Below are positions 1-7,706 of a DNA stretch of 17,934 bases, piece by piece. The translations under genes and the position numbers were made by a program. Under the pieces are notes generated by a model that was not told the DNA's origin, searched no databases, and saw nothing but the letters and a program-made list of their open reading frames with translations. This DNA is from Candidatus Symbiothrix sp. (GTDB taxonomy: Bacteria; Bacteroidota; Bacteroidia; Bacteroidales; Azobacteroidaceae), in NCBI GenBank assembly GCA_031284765.1, contig JAITXK010000063.1, positions 1 through 17,934 on the forward strand. Direction: 5' to 3'. Position 1 is the first letter of the stretch, and every line of letters starts with the position of its first letter.

Positions 1-2096
1 CGTATGGCGAATCGGTTACGCTGACGTATAAAGTAACCCCAAACTATGTCCCGGTCATAACTCTCAACGGCGTACCGGCAATAACCGGCAATTTGGCCGG
101 TGATACATATACTGTATCGTATCCAATTACCGACAACACCGCAATTGCACTTGCTGCTGCTCCTCCAAAAACAGTAACAGTAAGTCAATCGGGTGAAGAA
201 GCTGCAATCATTACATTTCCTACTCCTGCCGATACTTATTATGTAGCCACAGGCGCCCCATTTGCATTAAAATTTACTGCTGAAGGTTATACTCCTACAG
301 TAACTATAGACGGTATTCCTTATGTGCTGTCAACTCCAGTAGAAGGCGTTTATACCGTTTCCCTTCCATCCGTAGATAACAATATAGCGATTGCTATTGC
401 AACAGTGGAAAATCCTGTTCACATAGAGATTACTTCTAAAGCAGGTATTACAGAAGTAAGCGAAGCAACACAAGATAAACGCTATTGGAATACATTTGAG
501 GTTACATTTAAAGTGGCCAATGGCTATCATTTGCCCGTGGTATTGGTAAACAACAAGGAAAAAGTGATTCCAACGAAACAGGGAGATACGTATTCCATAA
601 GCTATGCGGCTTTGAAAGAAAACAAAAATATTATCCTCACAGCGGTAGCCATCAATGAAGTGCCGGTATCCGAAGATACATGGGTAAACGGTTCTACCTC
701 TACTGAAAACAACTACAAAAGTACACGATTGGCTGTTGGAAAAGGTACTACCAGTGATTCATATTATCGCAGATCTTACTTAGAATTTGAAATTCCGGAG
801 GATGTACGCGCAGAAGGATACGATTTGGCTTCTTTGAAGTTGGTTGTTCAACTTGCAGCAAATAGAACTACCGCATTTAAATATGTTGCACGTGACGTTC
901 CCTCCACTTTACCAAACATTCAAAATATGACATGGTCCGGAAACAGTGAAAATCGTACAACACCTCACGGTAGAGCTATTTCCAGTGTTATGCAAGCGGT
1001 TACTGCATCTCCGGCTGAAGAAGAAACTGTTTCTATAGATATAAGCGAATACATCCTTTCGAAGATAGGAAACCATTCAATTCGGATACAATTGGCGAAT
1101 GAATTACCTGCCGAATCGTCAGATGCCACAATGTATTTCCATTCAATCGAAGGAGCTATTGCTTCCGGAGACATCACGAAAGCGCCAACGCTGGTATTCA
1201 AGAAGCATTTAAAAATTGATGCTACCGGCACAGATGCCAGCAAATCTTACTCAGATTACAATCCCAACATCCACGCCGATATCATCTTCCATTCCACTGA
1301 TGGCGGCACCGCACAATTAACAGATGCAGAAGGAGTAACATTTACCAACGGTGTCGTGAAAGTAAAAAAAACCTTCACCCCCGGCCTTTGGTATCCAATG
1401 GGATTCCCGTTTGCTATAGCGTCTATTACCAAAGCAGACGGCACTGCATTAGCCATTTATAATGGAGATACGAATTCGCAAATATTCACAGAATCAGCCG
1501 GTTCAACAGGCGATTTCTTTGTTAAAAAATATGATGGAGTTAACAACAAATTTTTGTTTACTGATGCTATTCAGGCTAATACCGGCTATATTATTCAGTT
1601 CCCATCAGGTGATTTCCCGTCAGAGGTTGACGTAACATTCACTTCCGCAACAGTTCCTTCAATAAGCAGCGCACCCGCGGTCGGTAAAGCTACCACCGCT
1701 CTCAATAACGACTATACTCTGGTTGTCAATCCGCATGTAAGCAATATTACTTCTATTAATAATGCGATAGATTACTATCAATATAATTATAACAACAGTG
1801 ATCAGAGGTTTAATCGTGTGTCAAACATCAGTCTTGCTACCCCACTCAAGCCTTTTGAGGCAATTGTTGCTATCAAAAGTGGAAATACCGCTTGGCGTTC
1901 ATCGATCGGAGTGGGCGACGGTCACTACACCGGCCTGCAATCCATCGGCGCTAACGACCCCGTTGTAGAAACAAAATACTACACCTTGCAAGGTCTTGAA
2001 GTGAAATTACCGACAGCAGACGGATTTTATGTAGTGAAAAAGACTCACGAATCACAAAAAGTAGCGTTTTCTAAAGTATTTTTTATCAAACATTAA
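1..2096 (+). CDS. Surface/secreted repeat protein with DNRLRE-like domain, 3' part (5' end outside window)
   Basis: The reading frame is open from base 3 with no stop, so the gene begins upstream of the window and about 697 C-terminal residues are visible. Three similar blocks of about 60-80 residues come first (about 3-170, 171-416, 417-656). Each has a pattern like 'F.LTFKV..GY.P.V..NG', then 'YTVSY' or 'YSISY', then 'N..I...A', which suggests beta-sandwich modules. A DNRLRE/CBM96-like domain follows (about 669-1202), recognised by 'EDTWVNG', 'RSYLEFEIP' and 'VSIDISEYI'. In that family it is a proposed carbohydrate-binding or linker module of extracellular proteins. The last 300 residues form a beta-rich tail ending in 'YYTLQG...GFYVVKK...VFFIKH'. 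This resembles C-terminal domains of Bacteroidales surface proteins, including type IX secretion sorting domains, but the match is not decisive. The ligand is unknown. The next gene starts 13 nt downstream and is probably cotranscribed. Confidence 0.75.
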   Translation, partial: YGESVTLTYKVTPNYVPVITLNGVPAITGNLAGDTYTVSYPITDNTAIALAAAPPKTVTVSQSGEEAAIITFPTPADTYYVATGAPFALKFTAEGYTPTVTIDGIPYVLSTPVEGVYTVSLPSVDNNIAIAIATVENPVHIEITSKAGITEVSEATQDKRYWNTFEVTFKVANGYHLPVVLVNNKEKVIPTKQGDTYSISYAALKENKNIILTAVAINEVPVSEDTWVNGSTSTENNYKSTRLAVGKGTTSDSYYRRSYLEFEIPEDVRAEGYDLASLKLVVQLAANRTTAFKYVARDVPSTLPNIQNMTWSGNSENRTTPHGRAISSVMQAVTASPAEEETVSIDISEYILSKIGNHSIRIQLANELPAESSDATMYFHSIEGAIASGDITKAPTLVFKKHLKIDATGTDASKSYSDYNPNIHADIIFHSTDGGTAQLTDAEGVTFTNGVVKVKKTFTPGLWYPMGFPFAIASITKADGTALAIYNGDTNSQIFTESAGSTGDFFVKKYDGVNNKFLFTDAIQANTGYIIQFPSGDFPSEVDVTFTSATVPSISSAPAVGKATTALNNDYTLVVNPHVSNITSINNAIDYYQYNYNNSDQRFNRVSNISLATPLKPFEAIVAIKSGNTAWRSSIGVGDGHYTGLQSIGANDPVVETKYYTLQGLEVKLPTADGFYVVKKTHESQKVAFSKVFFIKH
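3..656 (+). repeat. Three tandem diverged protein repeats in the surface protein
   Basis: Three consecutive blocks, at about 3-170 (truncated by the window edge), 171-416 and 417-656, share a pattern at the protein level. Examples of the shared core are 'VTLTYKVTPNYVPVITLNG', 'FALKFTAEGYTPTVTIDG' and 'FEVTFKVANGYHLPVVLVN'. Each is followed by 'TYTVSY', 'VYTVSL' or 'TYSISY' and an 'N..I...A' ending. More copies probably lie upstream of the window. The DNA of the copies has diverged, so this is an old domain duplication rather than a recent tandem repeat. The boundaries are approximate. Confidence 0.65.
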
Positions 2097-2109
2097 AAAT
2101 TAAACAACA

Positions 2110-2418
2110 ATGAAAAAGAAACTAATTACAGCAGCTATAAGCCTGTTCGTTCTTGGAAGCCTGACAGTAGATGCATCCGGCGCCCATACTTCAAAAGTCA
2201 CATTCAAAGAGCGTACCGAACAATGGTTGAAAAATCCGCAAACGGAATATCAAATCAACTCGGAAAAAGAATACGCAACCCAAAATGGCGCACAACGCAT
2301 TTCCAGCCCAACAATGGATCCGGCGCTGCCGCTATCCGATTCATTGCTCACGTTTATCGTTCTGTCCGGCGGTTATTTCGTTTGGTTGCTTAGGAAAAAA
2401 GAAAAGAGTATCTGCTAA
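2110..2418 (+). CDS. Small exported protein with C-terminal membrane anchor, function unknown
   Basis: The product has 102 residues. It has an N-terminal signal peptide (MKKKLITAAISLFVLGSL, cleavage likely after about residue 22), then a polar middle of about 50 residues. It ends in 'PALPLSDSLLTFIVLSGGYF', a hydrophobic helix at about residues 76-94, followed by the basic end 'RKKEKS'. A short Pro/Asp-containing motif, a transmembrane helix and a basic tail form the arrangement of C-terminal sorting or anchoring signals. I recall similar small proteins lying next to surface-protein genes in Bacteroidales. It starts 13 nt after the surface protein and is followed directly by a terminator, so the two form the end of one transcript. 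Partnership with the upstream protein is inferred from position only. No catalytic motif is visible. Confidence 0.7.
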   Translation: MKKKLITAAISLFVLGSLTVDASGAHTSKVTFKERTEQWLKNPQTEYQINSEKEYATQNGAQRISSPTMDPALPLSDSLLTFIVLSGGYFVWLLRKKEKSIC

Positions 2419-2437
2419 CTATTTTTTTATAAATGCT

Positions 2438-2480
2438 ATAGTGAGGCTGGCCTGATTCAAAGGCCAGCCTCACTATTTTT
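2438..2480 (+). terminator. Strong intrinsic terminator after the surface-protein operon
   Basis: A perfect 16-bp inverted repeat (2438-2453 with 2461-2476, arms ATAGTGAGGCTGGCCT and its complement) has a 7-nt loop and is followed by a short T run (2476-2480). It lies 20 nt after the stop of the small membrane protein. It also sits between convergent genes, because the PiT gene ends at 2508 on the other strand. The T run favours plus-strand termination, but the symmetric stem may also slow transcription from the other side. Confidence 0.9.
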
Positions 2481-2507
2481 ATGCCACCTCAAAATAATTT
2501 TTCTGAT

Positions 2508-3509
2508 TTACAAACCGGCAACGCGCAAAATGGTATAAAATCCGGCCGCCAATAATGCACTAACAGGAATCGTTAATATCCAAGCCCAAAGCAAATTGAT
2601 GGTTACACCCCACCGCACGGCCGATAAGCGTTTGACCGCTCCAACACCGATAATAGCACCTGTAATGGTATGTGTGGTACTTACCGGAATTTTCAGTATT
2701 TCCGTGATAAACAAGGTTAAAGCGCCCGCCGTATCGGCGCAAGCGCCTTCCATTGATGTCACTTTGGTGATTTTACTTCCCATCGTTTTGACAATACGCC
2801 ATCCACCCATCATCGTGCCTAAACCAATGGCGGCGAAACAGGTCAATGGAACCCAATCGGGAACCGTTTCTATGGATTTGATTTGCCCTACGGCAATCAT
2901 CGCGGTGGCAATAATTCCCATTACTTTTTGAGAGTCGTTCAAACCGTGTCCCAAACTGAATAAACCGGAACTGAACAATTGCACCCTTCTAAAAACATGT
3001 TCTGCTTTATGCGGATTCATTTTTCGGAACGACCATAAAACAATGATGGTGATAATTGCAGAAATGGCCATCCCGATTAACGGAGCCAAAACGATAAAAG
3101 CAACAATTTTCAAGATAACCGAGGATTGGATCGCCGAAAATCCCGATGCGCAGATAGCCGCTCCGGCAAATCCGCCAATTAATGTATGGGACGAAGAAGA
3201 CGGGATGCCCAATCGCCAAGTCAGCAAATTCCAAAATATGGCGGCAATTAATCCGGCCAAGATGATCGACAGCGTAATGTAGTCATGCAAAACCACTTTA
3301 GAAACCGTATCCGCAATACCAAACTCGCCTATAATATATTTTGCGACAAAAAAGGCAACAAAATTCCATGCAGCAGCCCACAATACGGCCTGCAACGGAG
3401 TCAATACCCGCGTGGTAACAATGACCGATATGGCATTGGCGGCATCGTGAAACCCATTTATAAAATCGAAAATAACTGCTAATAGAATAATAACAATCAG
3501 TAGTGTCAT
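2508..3509 (-). CDS. PiT family inorganic phosphate transporter
   Basis: This inner-membrane phosphate permease takes up inorganic phosphate (or metal phosphate) with a cation, with low affinity. The protein has 333 residues from the ATG at 3509. It shows the duplicated signature of the family: 'DFINGFHDAANA' (about residues 15-26) and 'GHGLNDSQKVMG' (about 188-198). A second duplicated pair is 'PSSSSHTLIG' (103-112) and 'PVSTTHTITG' (275-284). About ten hydrophobic helices are visible. A longer frame from a TTG at 3533 would overlap the upstream gene by 17 nt. The ATG at 3509 lies 7 nt after that gene's stop and opens directly into the first membrane helix, so I prefer it. The DUF47 gene immediately upstream is the classic operon partner and probable regulator of PiT transporters. 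The coupling ion (H+ or Na+) cannot be read from the sequence. Confidence 0.93.
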   Translation of the reverse strand: MTLLIVIILLAVIFDFINGFHDAANAISVIVTTRVLTPLQAVLWAAAWNFVAFFVAKYIIGEFGIADTVSKVVLHDYITLSIILAGLIAAIFWNLLTWRLGIPSSSSHTLIGGFAGAAICASGFSAIQSSVILKIVAFIVLAPLIGMAISAIITIIVLWSFRKMNPHKAEHVFRRVQLFSSGLFSLGHGLNDSQKVMGIIATAMIAVGQIKSIETVPDWVPLTCFAAIGLGTMMGGWRIVKTMGSKITKVTSMEGACADTAGALTLFITEILKIPVSTTHTITGAIIGVGAVKRLSAVRWGVTINLLWAWILTIPVSALLAAGFYTILRVAGL

Positions 3510-3516
3510 AGTTTTG

Positions 3517-4167
3517 TTATGCGTATTTGACAAAAATAGTTTTCAATATTTTCCCTGTAGAATTGACTTTATTGGCTGCTTTTTCCAATTCCTGAATAAT
3601 TTCTTTCAACTTGATTAATTCCACCGTGTTTTTTTCGTTACGGAACAAGTCCATGATTCCTTTTTCATATATACCATCCGCCTCTTCTTCCAACGCCTTG
3701 ATTTCTTTATAATGTTTGCGGAAAACAACATCCGATTTTTTTAGATGTTCCAAGCCGTCCACCGCGCTTTGCACTTCCAACGTGCCCTTTTGAACAACTT
3801 CTGTCATCTGAACAGCAGAATCCGGAAATTGATCGGGATCATAGAGCAATACTTTTTGAGCTGCGCGGTTAATCACATCAATGACCTCTTCGATTTTATC
3901 GGCCAGTTCATTAATGTCTTCGCGATCAAACGGAGTAATAAATGTATTATTCAACTCTTTGGAAATGCTATTGGAAAGTTTATCGCCATTGGTTTCTTCC
4001 ACTTTAATTAATCTGCAAATTTCGGGGCGCTGGTCTTTTTCCGTAAAAGCCAGCAAATCATGCAACAAGGAAGCACTCTTGACCATAATGTCTGACAAGT
4101 CTTTCAATAAAGGTAAAAATTTAACGTCTTTCGGTGTAAAAACACTCAGAATATTATTTATTTTCAT
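3517..4167 (-). CDS. DUF47/PhoU-like phosphate transport regulator
   Basis: The product is a 216-residue all-helical cytoplasmic protein of the DUF47 (PhoU-related) family. It carries the family hallmark 'TPFDREDI' (residues 78-85) and acidic E/D clusters ('EETNGDKL' at 57-64 and 'EALEEEAD'-like near 156) that bind metals in PhoU-type three-helix bundles. DUF47 genes are commonly paired with PiT genes, and the proteins are thought to control transporter activity. Here the PiT gene begins 7 nt after this stop, so the pair is almost certainly one transcript. The ATG at 4167 is the first in frame and sits downstream of a plausible promoter at 4245-4274. There is no DNA-binding domain, so control would act through protein contact. 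Confidence 0.9.
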   Translation of the reverse strand: MKINNILSVFTPKDVKFLPLLKDLSDIMVKSASLLHDLLAFTEKDQRPEICRLIKVEETNGDKLSNSISKELNNTFITPFDREDINELADKIEEVIDVINRAAQKVLLYDPDQFPDSAVQMTEVVQKGTLEVQSAVDGLEHLKKSDVVFRKHYKEIKALEEEADGIYEKGIMDLFRNEKNTVELIKLKEIIQELEKAANKVNSTGKILKTIFVKYA

Positions 4168-4244
4168 TGTGAATTAATCTGTATTAATGTCTATGTTCTT
4201 TAAATTACAACTGCTAAAAAGAATAAGGAGGATAGTTTTTATAT

Positions 4245-4274
4245 AAAACATATCCCCCAATTCTGTCATTCAAA
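4245..4274 (-). promoter_or_regulatory. Predicted promoter of the DUF47-PiT pair
   Basis: On the minus strand a TTTG (4271-4274) is followed after 18 nt by TATGTTTT (4245-4252). This is close to the Bacteroides consensus TTTG-N19-21-TAnnTTTG, with one mismatch in the -7 box. It implies a leader of about 70 nt before the ATG at 4167. It was found by consensus match only. Confidence 0.45.
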
Positions 4275-4292
4275 TAAGAATTCATCTTATTT
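4272..4292 (-). repeat. AT-rich inverted repeat over the stop of the histone-like gene
   Basis: AAATAAGA (4272-4279) and TCTTATTT (4285-4292) form a perfect 8-bp inverted repeat with a 5-nt loop. It covers the stop codon of the histone-like gene and the -33 element of the next promoter. The stem has a single G-C pair and there is no good T run after it, so it is at best a weak terminator and may be chance in AT-rich DNA. Confidence 0.3.
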
Positions 4293-4463
4293 TTTCGCGG
4301 CTTCAATAGATTGTTTACGGAATTCTTTCAGGGATTTTTCAATACCCAGAGAGGTTTTTCTAGCACGGGTTCCCGCTGCCTTGTTTCCACTTTCTACTTG
4401 CGCGTTTGCATCTTTTTCGAATGATGCAAATTCTTCAATTAACTTGCTTACTAAAGCTTTCAT
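4287..4463 (-). CDS. Histone H1-like (Hc1-type) DNA-binding protein
   Basis: This small basic protein of 58 residues matches, as I remember it, the Hc1-like 'histone H1' of Bacteroidales. It has an N-terminal helix 'MKALVSKLIEEFASFEKDAN', the central 'AQVESGNKAAGTRARKTSLG', and a lysine-rich end 'KSLKEFRKQSIEAAKK'. It presumably binds DNA non-specifically and helps organise the nucleoid. A longer frame from a TTG at 4490 would run through the predicted promoter, so the ATG at 4463 is chosen. It has its own promoter and lies between the glycosyltransferase and the phosphate pair, and it is probably strongly expressed on its own. The family call is good. The effect on chromatin is inferred from the family. 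Confidence 0.88.
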   Translation of the reverse strand: MKALVSKLIEEFASFEKDANAQVESGNKAAGTRARKTSLGIEKSLKEFRKQSIEAAKK

Positions 4464-4487
4464 AATGTTTTTATTTAAAAATTCGTA

Positions 4488-4519
4488 CAAAGATAGTATT
4501 TCTGATTAATTAAGAAAAC
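4488..4519 (-). promoter_or_regulatory. Predicted promoter of the histone-like gene
   Basis: The minus strand has a perfect TAnnTTTG -7 box, TATCTTTG (4488-4495). A weak -33-like GTTTTC lies 18 nt upstream (4514-4519). The start codon at 4463 then has a leader of about 20 nt. The perfect -7 box and its position in a gene gap make this one of the better promoter calls in the window. Confidence 0.6.
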
Positions 4520-4562
4520 TATTTGGAAAAAATTTTATCGAAATTTAATGTTTTTTTTTCTT

Positions 4563-5465
4563 TTACGAGTTGTTTTCATCTGTAAATGCCAAAATTCGGA
4601 TAAAATAAGCCAACTTATAAAGGTCTAACAGCAATAAATTAGGATGTCGACTGAAATTAATTTTATAGTTTAAAAAATGAATCAACGGATAAAAAATGGA
4701 AAACACTGTTTGCGCTCTATATCTTTTGATTCGCAGATAGCTTTTCAGCAACCTGATTTTTGGTATATCTGTTTCGGCAATAGCGCCGCCAACATATAAA
4801 TCACGCAAATTCATCATACTTTCCCTGGTCTTTGCAAAGAAACGGACAGTGGTTTCCAATCCGATGTGAATGACCGGATTGTTGATATAGTGAATAAACA
4901 ACTGGTCTTTTTCTAAAGCCATTTGAAAAAAAGAATCTTCATGTCCGTAGCGGACAATTTGTTCATTGAACGGATATTTTTCAATAATCTCTTTTTTAAT
5001 GATAAAATTATTGGATGTAAATACTTTGTCTTGCCGGTGATCCGGTTTCGGCTCACGGACAGAACCGTATTTCCAATGTAAATAATAAGCAGTATCCGAT
5101 GGCGGAGAAGATTCATAAAGCGTGCCTCCTGCCACAATATCATATTGCTGCACTTCTTTGATATAATTTTGAATGTAACCGGAAGTAGAAATTTTCGAAT
5201 CGCAATCTATAAATAAAACATAATCGTATTGCGCTTTGGAGGCCAATAAATTGCGAATCCGGCTTCGACCTATGTTTTCCGTCAATTCAATATAGGTACA
5301 TGCGGGAATATTCTGTATCGGCCGGTTGTCTTCTTTGTATTGGGAGGAGCAATCGTCTATACATATAATTTCAATTGGCACATCCATCTGCCGGGCTTGC
5401 GCCGCCAAATCCCGTACCAAGTCCAAACAAGGAAAATTATATACCGGAAGAAGTATGGATAACAT
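4563..5465 (-). CDS. Family 2 glycosyltransferase
   Basis: This is a GT-A fold glycosyltransferase of family GT2, 300 residues from the ATG at 5465. The N-terminal strand 'LSILLPVYN' leads to 'IICIDDCSS' (nucleotide-sugar-binding Asp pair, residues 37-38). It continues with 'ENIGRSRIRNLL', the metal-binding 'FIDCDSK' (DxD at 87-89), the acceptor-loop 'YGHEDSFF' (174-177, with the probable catalytic base in the ED pair) and a following 'VIHIG' histidine (200). The C-terminal third is basic and amphipathic and may touch the membrane, but there is no clear transmembrane helix. It probably adds a sugar to a surface glycan or lipid-linked oligosaccharide. Donor and acceptor cannot be read from sequence. 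A frame from TTG at 5507 adds 14 residues before the conserved first strand and is unlikely. No other polysaccharide genes lie nearby, so it stands alone. Confidence 0.88.
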   Translation of the reverse strand: MLSILLPVYNFPCLDLVRDLAAQARQMDVPIEIICIDDCSSQYKEDNRPIQNIPACTYIELTENIGRSRIRNLLASKAQYDYVLFIDCDSKISTSGYIQNYIKEVQQYDIVAGGTLYESSPPSDTAYYLHWKYGSVREPKPDHRQDKVFTSNNFIIKKEIIEKYPFNEQIVRYGHEDSFFQMALEKDQLFIHYINNPVIHIGLETTVRFFAKTRESMMNLRDLYVGGAIAETDIPKIRLLKSYLRIKRYRAQTVFSIFYPLIHFLNYKINFSRHPNLLLLDLYKLAYFIRILAFTDENNS

Positions 5466-5587
5466 GAATGGATGTATTTTTATAATAAAGAACGGCAAAA
5501 ACAGCAAAATCGTATCTTTCTCCGGTACATTTCCAGCACTTCCTGCACAATTGAGAAATCATATCGCAAGATTTAGCCTTTTTTAGA

Positions 5588-5617
5588 TTTAAAATTCGGA
5601 TTTTTAGATTACTTTTG
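5588..5617 (+). promoter_or_regulatory. Predicted promoter of the corA-galM-murF/alr operon
   Basis: A perfect -7 box TACTTTTG (5610-5617) has a weak -33-like TTTA (5588-5591) 18 nt upstream. Transcription would start near 5621-5624, giving a leader of about 57 nt. That leader opens with a small ACCC-TTTG-GGGT hairpin (5621-5632). Five genes follow with no gap above 20 nt and no terminator, so this may drive all of them. Confidence 0.55.
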
Positions 5618-5679
5618 CGAACCCTTTGGGGTGGGCGGAATGAATCAACTGAATATTTTCTTTTTGAAACATTATTATT

Positions 5680-6618
5680 ATGTCAGAATTCAAACTCTTT
5701 TACCATAAAGATGGCGCTATCAAGGTAAGCCGCAGCATCGAATTTCTCAAAAAAACACCTACAGACCAGTTTTTATGGATTGACTTGCACGATGTTGACG
5801 AAGAGATTGAATCGCAATTGGAAGAATTCCTCAAAATTTATATACAGGAAGAAGAAGAGATGATCGAAATCGAAACTTCTTCGCGATACATTGAAACACG
5901 CGACACATTGGTGGTCAATGCCAACTTCCTGATGAACAATTACGAAAAAAGTCCCGTATCCTTTATTTTGAAAAACAATATTTTAGTTTCGGTGCGCGGC
6001 GATGAATTGGGTTCGTTTACCGAAACCGTCAAAAAAGTATTCGCCAACCCCGAAAATTACCCCACTGGCTACCATGTTTTCGTTACGCTATTGGAAACAC
6101 GGATCGAATTCGATGCCGACATGATCGAAGATATTACGCGCGAGATCACTCATTTAAGTAACAGCATTCAGGAAGCCGACGAAGATGCTTTATTGGATAT
6201 CAAAAACTTACAGGAACGCACCATGATGTTCCGCGAAAACACCATCGACAAACAGCGGGCGGTTTCCAACATGTTGCGAAGCAATTTAATCCCCAACGAC
6301 TTGCGTTCCAAACTCACCATCATGATCAAGGACATCAATTCTTTATTGGAACACATTAAATTCAGTTTCGACCGGTTGGACTACTTGCAGGATACTTTCC
6401 TCGGTTTATTGAACATCGAACAAAACAAGACGATCAAGATATTTACCATTATTACGGTAGTCTTCATGCCGCCGACACTGATTGCCAGCATCTACGGCAT
6501 GAACTTTGAATTTATGCCCGAATTGCATTGGAAATGGGGTTATTTATTTTCCATTATACTGATGTTGTTCTCAGGCGGAATTGTGCTGTGGTTTTTTAAG
6601 AAGAAAAAATATTTATAA
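5680..6618 (+). CDS. corA: CorA family magnesium/divalent metal transporter
   Basis: This inner-membrane channel of the CorA family lets Mg2+ (also Co2+ or Ni2+) enter the cell down its electrochemical gradient and works as a pentamer. The 312 residues comprise an acidic, helix-rich N-terminal cytoplasmic part and two C-terminal membrane helices (about 252-271 and 286-307). The selectivity motif Gly-Met-Asn (273-275, in 'IYGMNFEF') lies between them, and the basic tail 'KKKKYL' stays inside. Length and layout are typical. It is the first gene behind a predicted promoter, 20 nt before galM. CorA, a sugar epimerase and wall enzymes in one run is probably an operon of convenience, although Mur ligases do need Mg2+. 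A possible short upstream reading frame overlaps its start (see findings). Confidence 0.93.
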   Translation: MSEFKLFYHKDGAIKVSRSIEFLKKTPTDQFLWIDLHDVDEEIESQLEEFLKIYIQEEEEMIEIETSSRYIETRDTLVVNANFLMNNYEKSPVSFILKNNILVSVRGDELGSFTETVKKVFANPENYPTGYHVFVTLLETRIEFDADMIEDITREITHLSNSIQEADEDALLDIKNLQERTMMFRENTIDKQRAVSNMLRSNLIPNDLRSKLTIMIKDINSLLEHIKFSFDRLDYLQDTFLGLLNIEQNKTIKIFTIITVVFMPPTLIASIYGMNFEFMPELHWKWGYLFSIILMLFSGGIVLWFFKKKKYL

Positions 6619-6638
6619 CACATTAATAATAATAAGGT

Positions 6639-7706
6639 ATGAAAAAAATTCTATTTTCAATGGCAATAGTTTGCCTGTTCATGACTTCATGCAACAAAAA
6701 ACCGGTTGAAACGACAACCGTTTCGGGTTTGTTACCATCCAAGTTTGAATACAAAACAGACAACGGATATGTAAACAAATTGTATGTCATCAAAAATGCC
6801 CAAGGCATGGAAGTGACAGTGATCAATATCGGAGCAAGAATTGTTTCGATCGCAGTGCCGGATAAAGACGGCAACCCTCTAAATGTGGTGTTAGGATACG
6901 ACAGCATTGCCCCTTATCTGCAATTGGGCGATTATTACGGAGCCATTGTGGGCCGTTACGCCAATCGTATTGCCAACGGAACATTTGAATTGGACCGGGT
7001 AACCTATCGTGTACGTCAAAATGAAGGGAAAAACATCCTTCACGGCGGGCCGCGCGGGTTTCATACCTGTTATTTTACAATTGAACAAGCTGCTGAAAAT
7101 CAATTGATCTGCACCTATTATTCCAAAGACGACGAACAAGGTTTTCCGGGAAATGTAGATTTAACCGTTACCTATTCGCTCACGGATGATAATGCTTTAA
7201 AAATTGATTATCAAGCAACTACCGACAAAACAACACTCATCAATGTTTCCAATCATGCTTATTTCAATCTATCGGGCGCACAATCCGCTACGTTTGCCGA
7301 ACAAAGCTTGTATATTGATGCGGCAAAATATACTCCCACCACAGAAGATTTGATTCCGACCGGCGAAATCTCCCCCGTGCAAGGAGTTTTGGATTTCACT
7401 TCCCCGCGAACAATTGATACCGAGTATCAATATGATTTAAATTATGTATTGAATCATCCGGGAGATATTTCCAATTTAGCGGGTAAACTTCAAAGCGCAA
7501 TCACAGGCATCGGCATGGAAATTTACACTACGGAACCCGGTTTGCAGTTCTATAATGATAAAAAACGAATCGCTTTCGTGCTGGAAACGCAACATTTCCC
7601 CGATTCTCCGCATTACCCGAATTTCCCGTCCACCATTTTGCAGAAAGACTCGGTATTTAACAGTCAAACAATTTATAAATTTAATGTCAATTCCCATGCC
7701 CTATAA
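6639..7706 (+). CDS. galM: Aldose 1-epimerase (mutarotase), predicted lipoprotein
   Basis: The enzyme interconverts alpha and beta anomers of aldoses such as glucose and galactose. The product has 355 residues. A lipoprotein signal peptide with lipobox 'FMTSC' puts the lipidated cysteine at residue 18, so the mature enzyme sits in the periplasm or on the outer membrane. Family motifs are present in order: 'GRYANRI' (substrate-binding Arg about 110), 'ILHGG' (His135), 'SNHAYFNL' (His206, the general acid), 'YDLNY' (Asp266) and 'VLETQHFPDS' (Glu316, the general base). All catalytic residues are intact. The 3' end overlaps the next small gene. An exported mutarotase fits a saccharolytic Bacteroidales that handles sugars released outside the cell. 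Confidence in the family is high; the preferred sugar is unknown. Confidence 0.93.
   Translation: MKKILFSMAIVCLFMTSCNKKPVETTTVSGLLPSKFEYKTDNGYVNKLYVIKNAQGMEVTVINIGARIVSIAVPDKDGNPLNVVLGYDSIAPYLQLGDYYGAIVGRYANRIANGTFELDRVTYRVRQNEGKNILHGGPRGFHTCYFTIEQAAENQLICTYYSKDDEQGFPGNVDLTVTYSLTDDNALKIDYQATTDKTTLINVSNHAYFNLSGAQSATFAEQSLYIDAAKYTPTTEDLIPTGEISPVQGVLDFTSPRTIDTEYQYDLNYVLNHPGDISNLAGKLQSAITGIGMEIYTTEPGLQFYNDKKRIAFVLETQHFPDSPHYPNFPSTILQKDSVFNSQTIYKFNVNSHAL

Noticed and set aside
3509..3533. Longer PiT protein starting at TTG 3533
   Set aside because: It would overlap the DUF47 gene by 17 nt and add polar residues before the first membrane helix. The ATG at 3509 gives normal spacing.
4463..4490. Longer histone-like protein from TTG 4490
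   Set aside because: It would start inside the predicted -7 box, and the family begins at MKALV.
5465..5507. Longer glycosyltransferase from TTG 5507
   Set aside because: The extra residues precede the conserved first beta-strand, and the ATG at 5465 fits the family N-terminus.
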